Source: an uncultured Alphaproteobacteria bacterium (GTDB lineage: Bacteria; Pseudomonadota; Alphaproteobacteria; RF32; CAG-239). Taken from it: a stretch of DNA of 64,000 nt. The notes under the pieces were generated by a model, which saw only the letters and a program-made list of their open reading frames with translations, did no database searches and had not been told where the DNA came from. The stretch is from the NCBI GenBank assembly GCA_934271465.1, contig CAKQRQ010000006.1, positions 1-64,000 on the forward strand, read 5' to 3'. The translations under genes and the position numbers were made by a program. Positions 7,209 to 15,928 of this stretch are shown here, one piece after another (within the stretch, counting starts at the first letter, position 1; every line of letters begins with the position of its first letter).

Positions 7209-10022
7209 TTATTCTTCGTCTTCCGAAACAACTTCCGGTTCTTCAACAACCGTCTCTGTCTCGTCAAACTCCGGAACACTCTCGCCCAAAACTTCCGAGG
7301 CTTCCTCTGTCTCCAACTCTTCCTCATCTTCGGCATCAGCCTCCAACTTAGTAACGGAAACAACCTTTTCATTCTCGGCTGTCCTGAACAAAATAACACC
7401 CTGTGTCTTACGTCCGGCAATGCGAATATCCTCAACAGGCATCCTAATCAGCTTTCCGGCATCGGTAACCATCATAATCTGGTTATCATCCTCAATCGGG
7501 AACGAGCTGACAATTTCCTTGTTGCGGGCAGACATCTCCATATTGGCAATACCCTGACCGCCGCGGCCTGTCACACGATATTCATAAGAAGAAGAGCGTT
7601 TGCCGTATCCGGTTGTGGTCACGGACAAAATAAACTGCTCTTTCTCTTTCATTGCCTCAAATTTTTCAGGTGTAATCACGCTCAACTCAACACCGGCCTC
7701 TGCCAACGACAACGGGCAATCTCCGCCGCGTTCGGCCTCGGCGCGTTTCAAAGCTGATGAAGCTCTCAGGTAATCTTCGCGTTCTTCAGAAGTCGCCTCG
7801 CTGTGGTTCAAGATAGACATCGAAACAACTTCATCATTGTCATTAAGCTTGATACCGCGAACACCGGTCGAGTTACGTCCGACAAACACGCGGACTTCAC
7901 TGACGGGGAATCTGATACATTTACCGCTCTTGGCCGCCAACAAAACATCTTCGTCTTCAGTGCAGATACGAACGTTAATCAGTTTGTCGCCCTCATCAAG
8001 CTTCATGGCAATCTTACCGTTAGACTGAACATTAACAAAATCCATCAACGAGTTGCGGCGAACATTACCCGACAATGTCGCAAACATAATTGACAAATCT
8101 TTGCACTCTGCCTCATTCTCCGGCAATTTCATAATGGTTGTAATCGTCTCGCCTGCTTCCAGCGGCAACAGGTTAATAAACGGCTTACCCTTAGATGTCG
8201 GCGAACCCAGCGGCAGTTTATAGACTTTCATCTTATAAACCAATCCCTTGGACGAGAAGAACAGAACCGGCGTATGCGTGCTGGCCACAAACAAACGCGT
8301 CACAAAATCTTCTTCTTTTGTCGCCATACCGGACTTGCCTTTACCGCCGCGTTTCTGAGCCTTATAGGCATTCAACGGAACACGTTTGATATAACCGGCC
8401 TCAGTAACCGTGACAACCATTTCTTCACGTTGAATCAGCGATTCGACGTCTGTATCATACTCAATATCTTCAATTTTGGTGCGTCGCGGATTAGAATAAG
8501 CATCTTTAATCTCAACCAACTCATCACGCATAATTCCATAAAGTTTTTCACGCGAGCTTAAAATCGACAGACATTCTTTAATCTCATCGCCCAACGCGCG
8601 CAATTCATCATGAATCTTATCACGCTCCAAGCCTGTCAAGCGCTGCAGTTTCAAATCCAAAATGGCTTTCGCCTGATTCTCGGACAACCGATAAGTGCCG
8701 TTTTCGACCTTTCTATCTGGCTCGTCAATCAGCTGAACCAACGCTTCAACCTCGCCCGCCGGCCAAGCCTTGGCAAGCAGAGCATCTTTAGCTTCTTGCG
8801 GGCTTGGAGACGTGCGGATAAGATCAATCACGGGATCAATGTTTTCAACTGCAATGGCCAACCCGACCAAAACATGCGCCCGATCGCGCGCCTTATTCAA
8901 TTCAAAGATTGTGCGGCGGCGGATAACTTCCTCTCTAAACTCGACAAACGCCTTCACAATGTCCTTCAAAGTCAGCATAACCGGACGACCGTTATAAATC
9001 GCCAGCATATTCATACCAAAGCTTGTCTGGAGGGGCGTGTATTTATAAAGCTGGTTCAAGACAACATCAGCCTGAAAATCGCGCTTAATTTCAATAACAA
9101 CGCGCACACCCTGACGGTCCGATTCATCTCGGATTTCGGAAATGCCTTCAATCTTCTTTTCTTTGAGCAATTCCGCAATACGCTGAATCATCGCAGCCTT
9201 GTTGACTTGATAAGGAATCTCATGAACAATAATAGCTTCCTTGTCTTTGTGAATCTCCTCAATCGTGCATTTAGCACGCATCATTATCGACCCGCGCCCA
9301 GTCAAATAGGCCGATTTAGCACCCGAATAACCCAAGATTAAACCGCCCGTCGGAAAATCCGGCCCCGGAACAATGCGGATTAAGTCCTCAATAGAAATAT
9401 CCGGATTATCAATATACGCACAGCACGCATCGCAAACTTCGCCCAGATTATGCGGCGGAATATTTGTCGCCATACCGACGGCAATACCGTTTGTGCCGTT
9501 AACCAAAAGGTTCGGATAACGCGCAGGCAAAACAGTCGGCTCTTGCAAGCTTTCATCATAGTTCGGCATAAAATCGACTGTGTCTTTATCAATATCATCA
9601 ATCAAAGCATGCGCAACCTTAGCCAAACGAGCTTCCGTATAACGCATAGCCGCGGCGCTGTCGCCGTCCATCGACCCAAAGTTGCCTTGTCCGTCAATCA
9701 ACGGAACACGCATCGAAAAAGGCTGTGCCAAACGAACCATCGCATCATAAACTGATGAGTCGCCATGCGGGTGATATTTACCCAAAACATCACCGACGAT
9801 ACGCGCCGATTTTCTGAACGGACGGTTATAATCATAACCATTCTCGTAAGCCGAATAAATGATACGGCGGTGAACAGGTTTCAATCCGTCGCGCACATCA
9901 GGAAGCGCACGCGAAACAATAACGCTCATCGCATAATCAAGGTATGAACGGCGCATCTCGTCCGAGATTTCAACCGGCGAAATATCCTGTGTGCTTTCAA
10001 CTAAATTATTTTCATCAGACAC
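7209..10022 (-). CDS. gyrA: DNA gyrase subunit A
   Basis: The breakage-rejoining subunit of DNA gyrase, which introduces negative supercoils. Shown by SYLDYAMSVIVSRALPDVRD, the quinolone-resistance region KYHPHGDSSVYDAMVRLAQ (wild-type Ser and no obvious resistance change), the catalytic Tyr in AAAMRYTEARL and the wrapping-domain GyrA box QKRGGKGKSG. The C-terminal beta-pinwheel ends in a long Asp/Glu-rich tail. The frame is open to a GTG at 10046, but AGAAGGA lies eight bases before the GTG at 10022 (MSDENNLVES), giving 937 aa and matching the family N-terminus. It stands alone between the tRNA array and rpoA. Confidence 0.97.
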   Translation of the reverse strand: MSDENNLVESTQDISPVEISDEMRRSYLDYAMSVIVSRALPDVRDGLKPVHRRIIYSAYENGYDYNRPFRKSARIVGDVLGKYHPHGDSSVYDAMVRLAQPFSMRVPLIDGQGNFGSMDGDSAAAMRYTEARLAKVAHALIDDIDKDTVDFMPNYDESLQEPTVLPARYPNLLVNGTNGIAVGMATNIPPHNLGEVCDACCAYIDNPDISIEDLIRIVPGPDFPTGGLILGYSGAKSAYLTGRGSIMMRAKCTIEEIHKDKEAIIVHEIPYQVNKAAMIQRIAELLKEKKIEGISEIRDESDRQGVRVVIEIKRDFQADVVLNQLYKYTPLQTSFGMNMLAIYNGRPVMLTLKDIVKAFVEFREEVIRRRTIFELNKARDRAHVLVGLAIAVENIDPVIDLIRTSPSPQEAKDALLAKAWPAGEVEALVQLIDEPDRKVENGTYRLSENQAKAILDLKLQRLTGLERDKIHDELRALGDEIKECLSILSSREKLYGIMRDELVEIKDAYSNPRRTKIEDIEYDTDVESLIQREEMVVTVTEAGYIKRVPLNAYKAQKRGGKGKSGMATKEEDFVTRLFVASTHTPVLFFSSKGLVYKMKVYKLPLGSPTSKGKPFINLLPLEAGETITTIMKLPENEAECKDLSIMFATLSGNVRRNSLMDFVNVQSNGKIAMKLDEGDKLINVRICTEDEDVLLAAKSGKCIRFPVSEVRVFVGRNSTGVRGIKLNDNDEVVSMSILNHSEATSEEREDYLRASSALKRAEAERGGDCPLSLAEAGVELSVITPEKFEAMKEKEQFILSVTTTGYGKRSSSYEYRVTGRGGQGIANMEMSARNKEIVSSFPIEDDNQIMMVTDAGKLIRMPVEDIRIAGRKTQGVILFRTAENEKVVSVTKLEADAEDEEELETEEASEVLGESVPEFDETETVVEEPEVVSEDEE

Positions 10023-10212
10023 TTTGATTTTCCTTCTCTTTGTCACTTTTAAAAACTAAAAAAATCATATCAATTTTTCGGTTACCAAACCACTTTTTTT
10101 TACCTTTTATACCCATAAAAAAGAGCATTTTCTTTTCTACGGGCAAAAAACAGGCCTTAAAATCGATTAAAGGAGAAAAAAGTTAACAACAAAAAATCGG
10201 AAAGTGCTCAAA

Positions 10213-10253
10213 GGCCAAAAAAAGCCCGTTTCTTGAATTTAAGAAACGGGCTT
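10213..10253 (-). terminator. Terminator after rpoA
   Basis: AAGCCCGTTTCTT and AAGAAACGGGCTT (10222-10253) form a perfect 13-bp stem with a GAATTT loop. An A run on the plus strand gives a U tract on the minus-strand transcript. It lies 14 bases after the rpoA stop and closes the secY-rpoA unit where rplQ would normally follow. Confidence 0.92.
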
Positions 10254-10266
10254 AATTCTTTATTGA

Positions 10267-11277
10267 TTAAAAGTGTTCGTCACTGCGGCGAATCAACTCT
10301 TCAATATTCTCAGGCGGCCACCCTGGTGTATCCATACCCAAATGAATACCCATCTTAGCCAAAACCTCTTTGATTTCGTTCAAAGACTTACGACCGAAGT
10401 TCGGTGTTCTAAGCATTTCGGCTTCTGTCTTCTGAACCAAATCGCCGATATAAACAATATTGTCATTTTTCAAGCAATTTGCCGAACGAACAGAAAGTTC
10501 AAGCTCTTCAACTTTCTTCAACAAATTACGATTAAACGGCAATTCTTCTTTTTCAACTTCGACCTCAGCCTCTGGCTCGTCAAAATTAATAAACGGGTTC
10601 AACTGATCCTGAAGAATTCTGGCTGCATAAGCAACTGCATCTTCCGGAGAAACAACACCATTGGTTTCAACAACCAAAGTCAATTTATCATAGTCAGTTG
10701 CTTGTCCGACACGCGTATGATCAACTTTGTAAGAAACCTTTCTGACCGGCGAATAAATCGCATCAACCGGAATAACTCCAATCGGTGTGTCAGCAGTTTT
10801 GTTCATAGCCGCAGGAACATAACCTTTACCCGTTCCAACAGTCATTTCCATATTGATTTTTGCACCGGCATCCAAGTTGCAAATAACCAAATCAGGGTTC
10901 ATGATTTCAACATCATGGCCTGTTTCAATCATAGCCGCCGTAACAACACAAGGCCCTTCAGCTTTGAGGGTCATTGTTTTAACACCCTCATTATGAACGG
11001 CAACCGCCAAACATTTAATATTCAAAACGATATCGGTGACATCTTCCCTAACGCCGGGGATAACCGAAAATTCATGCAGGACACCGTCAATTTTGATACT
11101 GGTAACGGCACCACCCTGTAAAGACGAAAGCAACACTCTGCGAAGAGCGTTACCTAATGTCAAACCGAAGCCTCTTTCCAAAGGTTCAACGACTATTTTT
11201 GCACTATTGGCTCTGTCCAGAGCGCTAATATCCAAATTAGTCGGTTTAATAAGTTCTTGCCAATTTTTCTGAATCAC
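10267..11277 (-). CDS. rpoA: RNA polymerase alpha subunit
   Basis: The assembly scaffold of RNA polymerase. The N-terminal domain carries ERGFGLTLGNALRRVLLSSLQGGAV. The C-terminal domain (LELSVRSANCLKNDNIVYIGDLV... and NFGRKSLNEIKEVL) binds UP elements and activators. 336 aa, normal length. The start is GTG with AGAGGG seven bases upstream. It is the last gene of the secY-adk-rpsM-rpsK-rpoA unit; rplQ, which almost always follows, is not present in the 220 bases before gyrA. Confidence 0.97.
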   Translation of the reverse strand: MIQKNWQELIKPTNLDISALDRANSAKIVVEPLERGFGLTLGNALRRVLLSSLQGGAVTSIKIDGVLHEFSVIPGVREDVTDIVLNIKCLAVAVHNEGVKTMTLKAEGPCVVTAAMIETGHDVEIMNPDLVICNLDAGAKINMEMTVGTGKGYVPAAMNKTADTPIGVIPVDAIYSPVRKVSYKVDHTRVGQATDYDKLTLVVETNGVVSPEDAVAYAARILQDQLNPFINFDEPEAEVEVEKEELPFNRNLLKKVEELELSVRSANCLKNDNIVYIGDLVQKTEAEMLRTPNFGRKSLNEIKEVLAKMGIHLGMDTPGWPPENIEELIRRSDEHF

Positions 11278-11375
11278 TGGAATGCCCTCTAAGTTTAGTA
11301 TATATAAAAAAGTTCAATAAATAGAGACTAAAGATTGCGGGACGATTCTCTCGCAATCTTCAGTCCAAAATAGAA

Positions 11376-11768
11376 TTAGACGCGGCGTCTCTTTCTCAAT
11401 CTGCATCCGTTGTGCGGAATAGGAGTAACATCACGAATTGTTGTGATTGTAAATCCGACAACCTGCAAAGCTCTGATGGCAGACTCTCTTCCTGACCCCG
11501 GACCTTTAACTTCAACTTCAAGGGTCTTCATACCATGTTCCTGAGCCTTCTTACCGGCCTCTTCAGCTGCAACCTGAGCAGCATAAGGAGTAGACTTTCT
11601 AGAGCCTTTAAAACCTTGTGCACCGGCTGTCGACCAAGCGACGGTATTTCCCTGAGCATCCGTGATGGTAACTCTGGTATTATTGAAAGTAGAATTGATA
11701 TGGGCAACGCCTGCCGTAATATTCTTCTTCTCTTTTCTTTTAACGCGTTGTGATACTGCTTTTGCCAT
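11376..11768 (-). CDS. rpsK: 30S ribosomal protein S11
   Basis: A platform protein of the 30S subunit, near the mRNA exit and 3' end of 16S rRNA. 130 aa with GVAHINSTFNNTRVTITDAQG, SAGAQGFKGSRKSTPYAAQ and the basic C-terminus IPHNGCRLRKRRRV. An in-frame TTG two codons earlier is possible, but AAGGTG eight bases before the ATG at 11768 makes that the start. Lies seven bases after rpsM. Confidence 0.97.
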   Translation of the reverse strand: MAKAVSQRVKRKEKKNITAGVAHINSTFNNTRVTITDAQGNTVAWSTAGAQGFKGSRKSTPYAAQVAAEEAGKKAQEHGMKTLEVEVKGPGSGRESAIRALQVVGFTITTIRDVTPIPHNGCRLRKRRRV

Positions 11769-11780
11769 TTTCAAATCACC

Positions 11781-12149
11781 TTATTTCTTCTTGTTTGCAA
11801 CAGTTTTACGTTTACCTTTACGAGTCCGAGCATTTTGTTTAGTGCTCTGTCCTCTGACGGGCAAACCTTTACGATGACGCAAACCTCTGTAGCAACCGAG
11901 ATCCATCAGTCTTTTAATATTAACACCGACCTCACGACGAAGTTCACCTTCAACAACAATACCGCTGTCAATAACTTCGCGGATTTTAGCAACTTCTTCA
12001 TCGCTCAACTCATGAACACGGCGGTCTGCAGAAATACCTGATTTTTTGCAAATGTCCTGAGCAGTTTTTCTACCAATGCCATAGATATAGGTCAAAGCAA
12101 CCTCAATTTTCTTGGCAGTTGGGATATTTACACCAGCTATACGAGCCAA
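11781..12149 (-). CDS. rpsM: 30S ribosomal protein S13
   Basis: A head protein of the 30S subunit that contacts the P-site tRNA and bridges to L5. The conserved start (M/L)ARIAGVNIPTAKKIEVAL is reached from a TTG at 12149 with GGAGAG five bases upstream. The longer ATG frame to 12206 would add 19 residues foreign to the family. The length of 122 aa, the helix-two-turn-helix IYGIGRKTAQDICKKSG and the basic tail GQSTKQNARTRKGKRKTVANKKK-type end all fit. rpmJ (L36), placed before rpsM in many bacteria, is absent. Confidence 0.96.
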   Translation of the reverse strand: MARIAGVNIPTAKKIEVALTYIYGIGRKTAQDICKKSGISADRRVHELSDEEVAKIREVIDSGIVVEGELRREVGVNIKRLMDLGCYRGLRHRKGLPVRGQSTKQNARTRKGKRKTVANKKK

Positions 12150-12308
12150 ATTAACTCTCCATTTAAAAATTAAACCACATTCAAAAAGTTGATCACCACT
12201 TTTCAAAATTAAGCCGGATTATATGACAAAATTTGATAGTGTCAACCAAAGATTTCAGAAAAAGTCCAAAAAAATGCACTTTTTTCAAAATTTTATATCA
12301 CAAAAACG

Positions 12309-12980
12309 CTATGCAACGCCCAAAATACTGTCAATTTTTGCTGCAACAGCAGGAATTGACCCCGTTCCGTCGACGCATCTAAGGAGTCCTTTTTTCTCAA
12401 AATAAGGAATTGTCGGATAAGTCAACGCGCGATAATTGACGAGTCGATTCTGGACAGTCGTCCGGTTGTCATCGATTCGGCGATAAAATTCCGTCCCTCC
12501 GCAATTATCACAAACACCATAAACTTTAGGCTTTTGATATTTATCATGATAGCCCTGCCCGCACTTCATACAAGCATAGCGTCCCAAAATACGTTCCATA
12601 ATAATCTCATCGGGAACCTGAATTTCAATAACGGCATCCAGAGTAATCCCTTTTTCCTGAAGCATTTTATCCAAAGCTTCCGCCTGAGGCAATGTCCGCG
12701 GAAAGCCGTCAAGGATAAATCCATTTTTGCAATCATCTTCCTCGATTCGTTTCTTGAGCATTTTGATAATCATCTCATCAGGAACAAGGTTTCCCCCATC
12801 AATCAAAGCCTTAATTTCAAGCCCCAAGGGCGATCCGGTCTGCGCTTCGGCGCGCAACATCTCGCCAGTAGACAAATGCGGAATAGCGACCCTTTCTTTC
12901 AAAAGGCGAGCCTGAGTGCCTTTACCGCACCCCGGTGCCCCTGTTAAAACCACATGCAGTCCCAATCCGTTACTGTTCAT
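12309..12980 (-). CDS. adk: Adenylate kinase with zinc-binding LID
   Basis: Equilibrates ATP + AMP with 2 ADP in the cytosol. The P-loop GAPGCGKGTQA, AMP-binding LSTGEMLRAE and GFPRTLPQAEAL are all present. The LID domain carries the four-Cys zinc knuckle CMKCGQGYH...CDNCGG, a form common in Gram-positives and some alphaproteobacteria but not in enterobacteria. 223 aa. It begins just after the secY stop and is followed after 159 bases by rpsM. adk next to secY is the classic arrangement. Confidence 0.97.
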   Translation of the reverse strand: MNSNGLGLHVVLTGAPGCGKGTQARLLKERVAIPHLSTGEMLRAEAQTGSPLGLEIKALIDGGNLVPDEMIIKMLKKRIEEDDCKNGFILDGFPRTLPQAEALDKMLQEKGITLDAVIEIQVPDEIIMERILGRYACMKCGQGYHDKYQKPKVYGVCDNCGGTEFYRRIDDNRTTVQNRLVNYRALTYPTIPYFEKKGLLRCVDGTGSIPAVAAKIDSILGVA

Positions 12981-12982
12981 GT

Positions 12983-14332
12983 CTATTTTCTCTTTCTTGT
13001 TGCCAATGATGCTTTACGAATCAAAGACTCATACTGATAAGCAATCAGATGAGACTGAATCTGTCCGACAAAATCCATCGTTACCTGAACAACGATAAGC
13101 AATGTCGTGCCGCCCAAAACAAACGGAACAGACAATTTGCTGATTAAGATTTCAGGCAATGTGCACAAACCGACCAAATAAACAGCACCCAAAACCGTCA
13201 AACGGGTAATAACATAATCCAAATATTCGGCCGTATTTTTACCGGGTCTAATACCGGCGACAAAACCGCCGTGTTTTTTCAGATTATCAGCTGTTTCTTC
13301 AGGATTAAAGACAATAGCTGTATAAAAGAAAGCAAAAAACGCAATCAAAAAGGCATAAAGCGTCAAATACAGCGGCTGTCCATGACCGAGCATCTGACTC
13401 AGATTTTGAACCCAAACAGGACCGTTTTCAGCGCTCAAATTGGCGATTGTAATCGGCAGCAGCAACAAAGAACTGGCAAAAATCGGCGGAATAACGCCTG
13501 TCGGGTTAATCTTCAACGGAAGGTGCGAACTCTCGGCCGAGCCCATTCTGCCCATAGCCTGACGCTTCGGATATTGAATAATGATTTTGCGTTGAGCCCT
13601 CTCAACCAAAATAATGATATAAACCAAACCGACAGCCATCGCCATCAACATCAAGATGACAGCCGCTGACATAGATCCGACGCGCCCCAATTCAAAAGTC
13701 TGAGCCAAAGCCGCCGGAATATTAGCGATAATACCGACCGTAATGATTAAAGATGAACCGTTGCCAACACCGCGCGCTGTGATTTGTTCGCCTAACCAAA
13801 CGATAAACATTGTGCCGCCGACCAACGAAACAATTGTTGTAAACTTAAAGACTCCACCGGGAAGCAATACCGCAGACATTCCGCTGGAGTTGCTCATACT
13901 TTCCAAACCGACAGCGATTCCATATCCTTGAATAATCGTAATCAAAACCGTCAAATAACGGGTATATTGCGTCATCTTACGATGTCCGGCCTCGCCCTCT
14001 TTTTTCAAAGATTGCAAAGACGGAATAATCGACTGTCCCAGTTGAACAATAATCGATGCCGAGATATAGGGCATAATATTGAGAGCAAAAATTGTCATAC
14101 GTTCCAACGCACCGCCGGCAAACATATTAAACATTCCGAGCAATCCGCCCGAATTTCTGGCAAACAACTCACCAACAACCGTCGGGTCAATCCCCGGCAG
14201 GGGCACAAATGTTCCGACACGAAACACAATCAGCGCCAAAATCGTAAACCACAATCTTTTCTTTAATTCTTCAGCTTTGCCAAAGGCCGACATATCAACA
14301 CTTGCGGCCATTTTTTCTGCCAACGAAACCAT
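12983..14332 (-). CDS. secY: Preprotein translocase subunit SecY
   Basis: The channel of the Sec translocon in the inner membrane, with ten hydrophobic segments over 449 aa. Family landmarks include FRVGTFVPLPGIDP, GIMPYISASIIVQL-like NIMPYISASIIVQL, EAGHRKMTQYTRYLT, the plug region GGLLGMFNMFAGGAL and the C-terminal GTTLLIVVQVTMDFVGQIQSHL. AAGGA sits seven bases before the ATG. Unusually it is not directly downstream of rplO. About 1 kb of other sequence, including a terminator and a plus-strand gene, separates them, and secY has its own promoter. Confidence 0.97.
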   Translation of the reverse strand: MVSLAEKMAASVDMSAFGKAEELKKRLWFTILALIVFRVGTFVPLPGIDPTVVGELFARNSGGLLGMFNMFAGGALERMTIFALNIMPYISASIIVQLGQSIIPSLQSLKKEGEAGHRKMTQYTRYLTVLITIIQGYGIAVGLESMSNSSGMSAVLLPGGVFKFTTIVSLVGGTMFIVWLGEQITARGVGNGSSLIITVGIIANIPAALAQTFELGRVGSMSAAVILMLMAMAVGLVYIIILVERAQRKIIIQYPKRQAMGRMGSAESSHLPLKINPTGVIPPIFASSLLLLPITIANLSAENGPVWVQNLSQMLGHGQPLYLTLYAFLIAFFAFFYTAIVFNPEETADNLKKHGGFVAGIRPGKNTAEYLDYVITRLTVLGAVYLVGLCTLPEILISKLSVPFVLGGTTLLIVVQVTMDFVGQIQSHLIAYQYESLIRKASLATRKRK

Positions 14333-14402
14333 CTCAACATCCTTACTTTATTTAAAACAATCCAAAAGGGCTATCTATATTTAGTCCTTTTTCTGAGATA
14401 TA

Positions 14403-14431
14403 GTAATACAATTAAAAAAATTTTTATGCAA
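14403..14431 (-). promoter_or_regulatory. Probable secY-rpoA promoter
   Basis: On the minus strand TTGCAT (plus 14426-14431) is followed after exactly 17 bases by TATTAC (plus 14403-14408), about 70 bases upstream of the secY start. It is needed because a terminator closes the upstream operon after rplO. An imperfect hairpin (CTA...TAG flanked by AAAGG/CCTTT) lies between it and secY. Confidence 0.5.
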
Positions 14432-14657
14432 CTACTTTATTGTTATCCAAAACTTTAATTTCTTTTGCCTCTTTCAAAAAACAAACTTCTTTACTTTTGA
14501 GCAAAACTTTTATATCTTTGCCCTTGAAACAGCTTTGAAAGTTGTTTTGGGGTGTGGTAACCTCTCCGAAAGCGTCTATATCGTGTAAAGACGAAACTTT
14601 TGCACGCCTGATAGTCAACAAATGACTGGAAGGCGGCAAAATAAACTTTTCAGTCAA
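14424..14657 (-). CDS. Doubtful small ORF, 77 aa
   Basis: An open frame from a TTG at 14657 with no clear Shine-Dalgarno. The product is Lys-rich with an alternating hydrophobic pattern in its second half (DIKVLLKSKEVCFLKEAK, IKVLDNNKVVA). I do not recognise it. It lies antisense to the structured leader of the plus-strand methyltransferase and its stop overlaps the proposed secY promoter. It could be a real orphan small protein or only the complement of a structured RNA; the second seems more likely. Confidence 0.25.
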   Translation of the reverse strand: MTEKFILPPSSHLLTIRRAKVSSLHDIDAFGEVTTPQNNFQSCFKGKDIKVLLKSKEVCFLKEAKEIKVLDNNKVVA

Positions 14658-14713
14658 TATGTCGCACTATCTTTCGGTAGTTACCAACTTCCAGTCGCCC
14701 TCACAGGCGACTG
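14573..14713 (+). promoter_or_regulatory. Structured leader upstream of methyltransferase
   Basis: Consecutive stems on the plus strand: CGTCT/AGACG (14573-14577, 14589-14593); CGCCU-GAU-AGUCA with UGACU-GGA-AGGCG (14605-14635), whose internal loop can form tandem G-A pairs; and CAGTCGCC/GGCGACTG (14692-14699, 14706-14713). GACTGGAAG (14624-14632) is also fully complementary to CTTCCAGTC (14688-14696), so the second and third stems can be exchanged for a long-range pairing. That is the layout of an attenuator or riboswitch. No known class is recognised. Confidence 0.4.
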
Positions 14714-14743
14714 TTCATTTACATCTCTATCGGGAGAACTTGT

Positions 14744-15301
14744 ATGTTTATATATTTTGCATTGTTTTTATTTTTTCTAGCTCTTCTTGGAAATGTTTGG
14801 CTTATCATATCTTTTATCAGGAGCCACGGACACAACCCGCCCTTCATTGCATCTTTTGGAAGTCCCAAAGCCGAAGTGCTTCATCAAGCATCTGTTTTCT
14901 TAAACCAAAATCCGGATATTCTGACAGCAGACCTCGGTTGTGGTTCAGGGAGCCTCTTAATCCCTTTGGCAAAGGCTTTTCCAGAGCACAAATTTATCGG
15001 ATATGAATGGGATATAATTCCTTATATGTTAGCCGTTTTCAAAACGCGCCATCTACACAACATTACCATTTTGCACCGCAATTTTTTTCAAGAAGATTTA
15101 AGCCGATACCATCTGATTCTTTGCTATTTAGGAACAACCATTGAAGAAAAAATCGGCTCAAAATTAAACAACGAACTTTCTAAAGGAAGTCTGATCATCT
15201 CCGAAATATTCAAAATATCGATTCTCAAATTAAAAAAAGAAATTATCTTGCCGCACAAATTTATCAAAACAAAAATATATCTCTATACTCCGACCAAATA
15301 A
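14744..15301 (+). CDS. Membrane-anchored class I methyltransferase-like protein
   Basis: 185 aa. Residues 1-25 form one hydrophobic segment (FIYFALFLFFLALLGNVWLI), followed by a Rossmann-like SAM domain with motif I LTADLGCGSGSLLIPLA, the acidic end of strand 2 in HKFIGYEWDIIPYML and a DLILCYLGT-like strand 4 (YHLILCYLGTTIEEKI). Substrate unknown; the membrane anchor suggests a lipid, quinone or membrane-protein target. GGGAGA lies seven bases before the ATG. It sits alone on the plus strand between rplO and secY, where nothing is normally found. Transcription ends at the shared hairpin at 15311. Confidence 0.75.
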   Translation: MFIYFALFLFFLALLGNVWLIISFIRSHGHNPPFIASFGSPKAEVLHQASVFLNQNPDILTADLGCGSGSLLIPLAKAFPEHKFIGYEWDIIPYMLAVFKTRHLHNITILHRNFFQEDLSRYHLILCYLGTTIEEKIGSKLNNELSKGSLIISEIFKISILKLKKEIILPHKFIKTKIYLYTPTK

Positions 15302-15310
15302 GCAAAAAAA

Positions 15311-15350
15311 ATAACGGTTGAGATCCAAACTCAAGGATTTCAACCGTTAT
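15311..15350. terminator. Bidirectional terminator between methyltransferase and rplO
   Basis: TAACGGTTGAGATCC pairs with GGATTTCAACCGTTA, one G-U wobble, loop AAACTCAA. An A run precedes it on the plus strand (U tract for the minus-strand S10/spc transcript) and T's follow. It cuts secY off from the spc operon. Confidence 0.85.
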
Positions 15351-15374
15351 CTAAGTTTATGCTCTGGGCAACTA

Positions 15375-15827
15375 TTAAATCAAGTTAACCTTTCCACCAG
15401 CTTTCTCAACAGCTGCAACAGCTGATTTTGAAGCCGAATTAACGGAAACTTCAACCTTAGATGTCAAAGCGCCGCGGCCGAGCAAACGAACACCGTCAAG
15501 TTTCTTAACGATAATTCCGGCCTTAACCAAAGAGTCAATTGTAACTTCTTCAGCTTTCAATTTGCCGGCATCAATAGCCTTTTGGATTGTGTCCAAATTA
15601 ACAACGGCAAATTCTTTCGCAAAGTGGTTTTTAAACCCTCTTTTCGGAAGTCTGCGGTAAATCGGCATCTGGCCGCCCTCAAAACCATGAACTGCAACAC
15701 CCGAGCGGGATTTTTGTCCCTTCTGGCCGCGTCCGGCAGTCTTACCCGAACCGCTTCCGATACCACGGGCAACGCGTTTGCGAGATTTTCTGGCGCCTTC
15801 GTTGTCTCTAATTTCATTAAGTTTCAT
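15375..15827 (-). CDS. rplO: 50S ribosomal protein L15
   Basis: A late-assembly 50S protein. 150 aa from the ATG at 15827, which has AGGA eight bases upstream; frames to 15836 or 15845 are open but would place the ATG on the Shine-Dalgarno. MKLNEIRDNEGARKSRKR, GRGIGSGSGKTAGRGQKGQ and GFEGGQMPIYRRLPKRGF are diagnostic. It is the last gene of the rpsJ-led operon here. Confidence 0.97.
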   Translation of the reverse strand: MKLNEIRDNEGARKSRKRVARGIGSGSGKTAGRGQKGQKSRSGVAVHGFEGGQMPIYRRLPKRGFKNHFAKEFAVVNLDTIQKAIDAGKLKAEEVTIDSLVKAGIIVKKLDGVRLLGRGALTSKVEVSVNSASKSAVAAVEKAGGKVNLI

Positions 15828-15928
15828 TGTTTTCATCCTAATCAATAATGAACAATTTTCAATCTTCTCAGGCGGCGGAACAAGAGATTGTCAATTTGAA
15901 AAATTCCTGCCCGCCCCTGATTAAAGAT

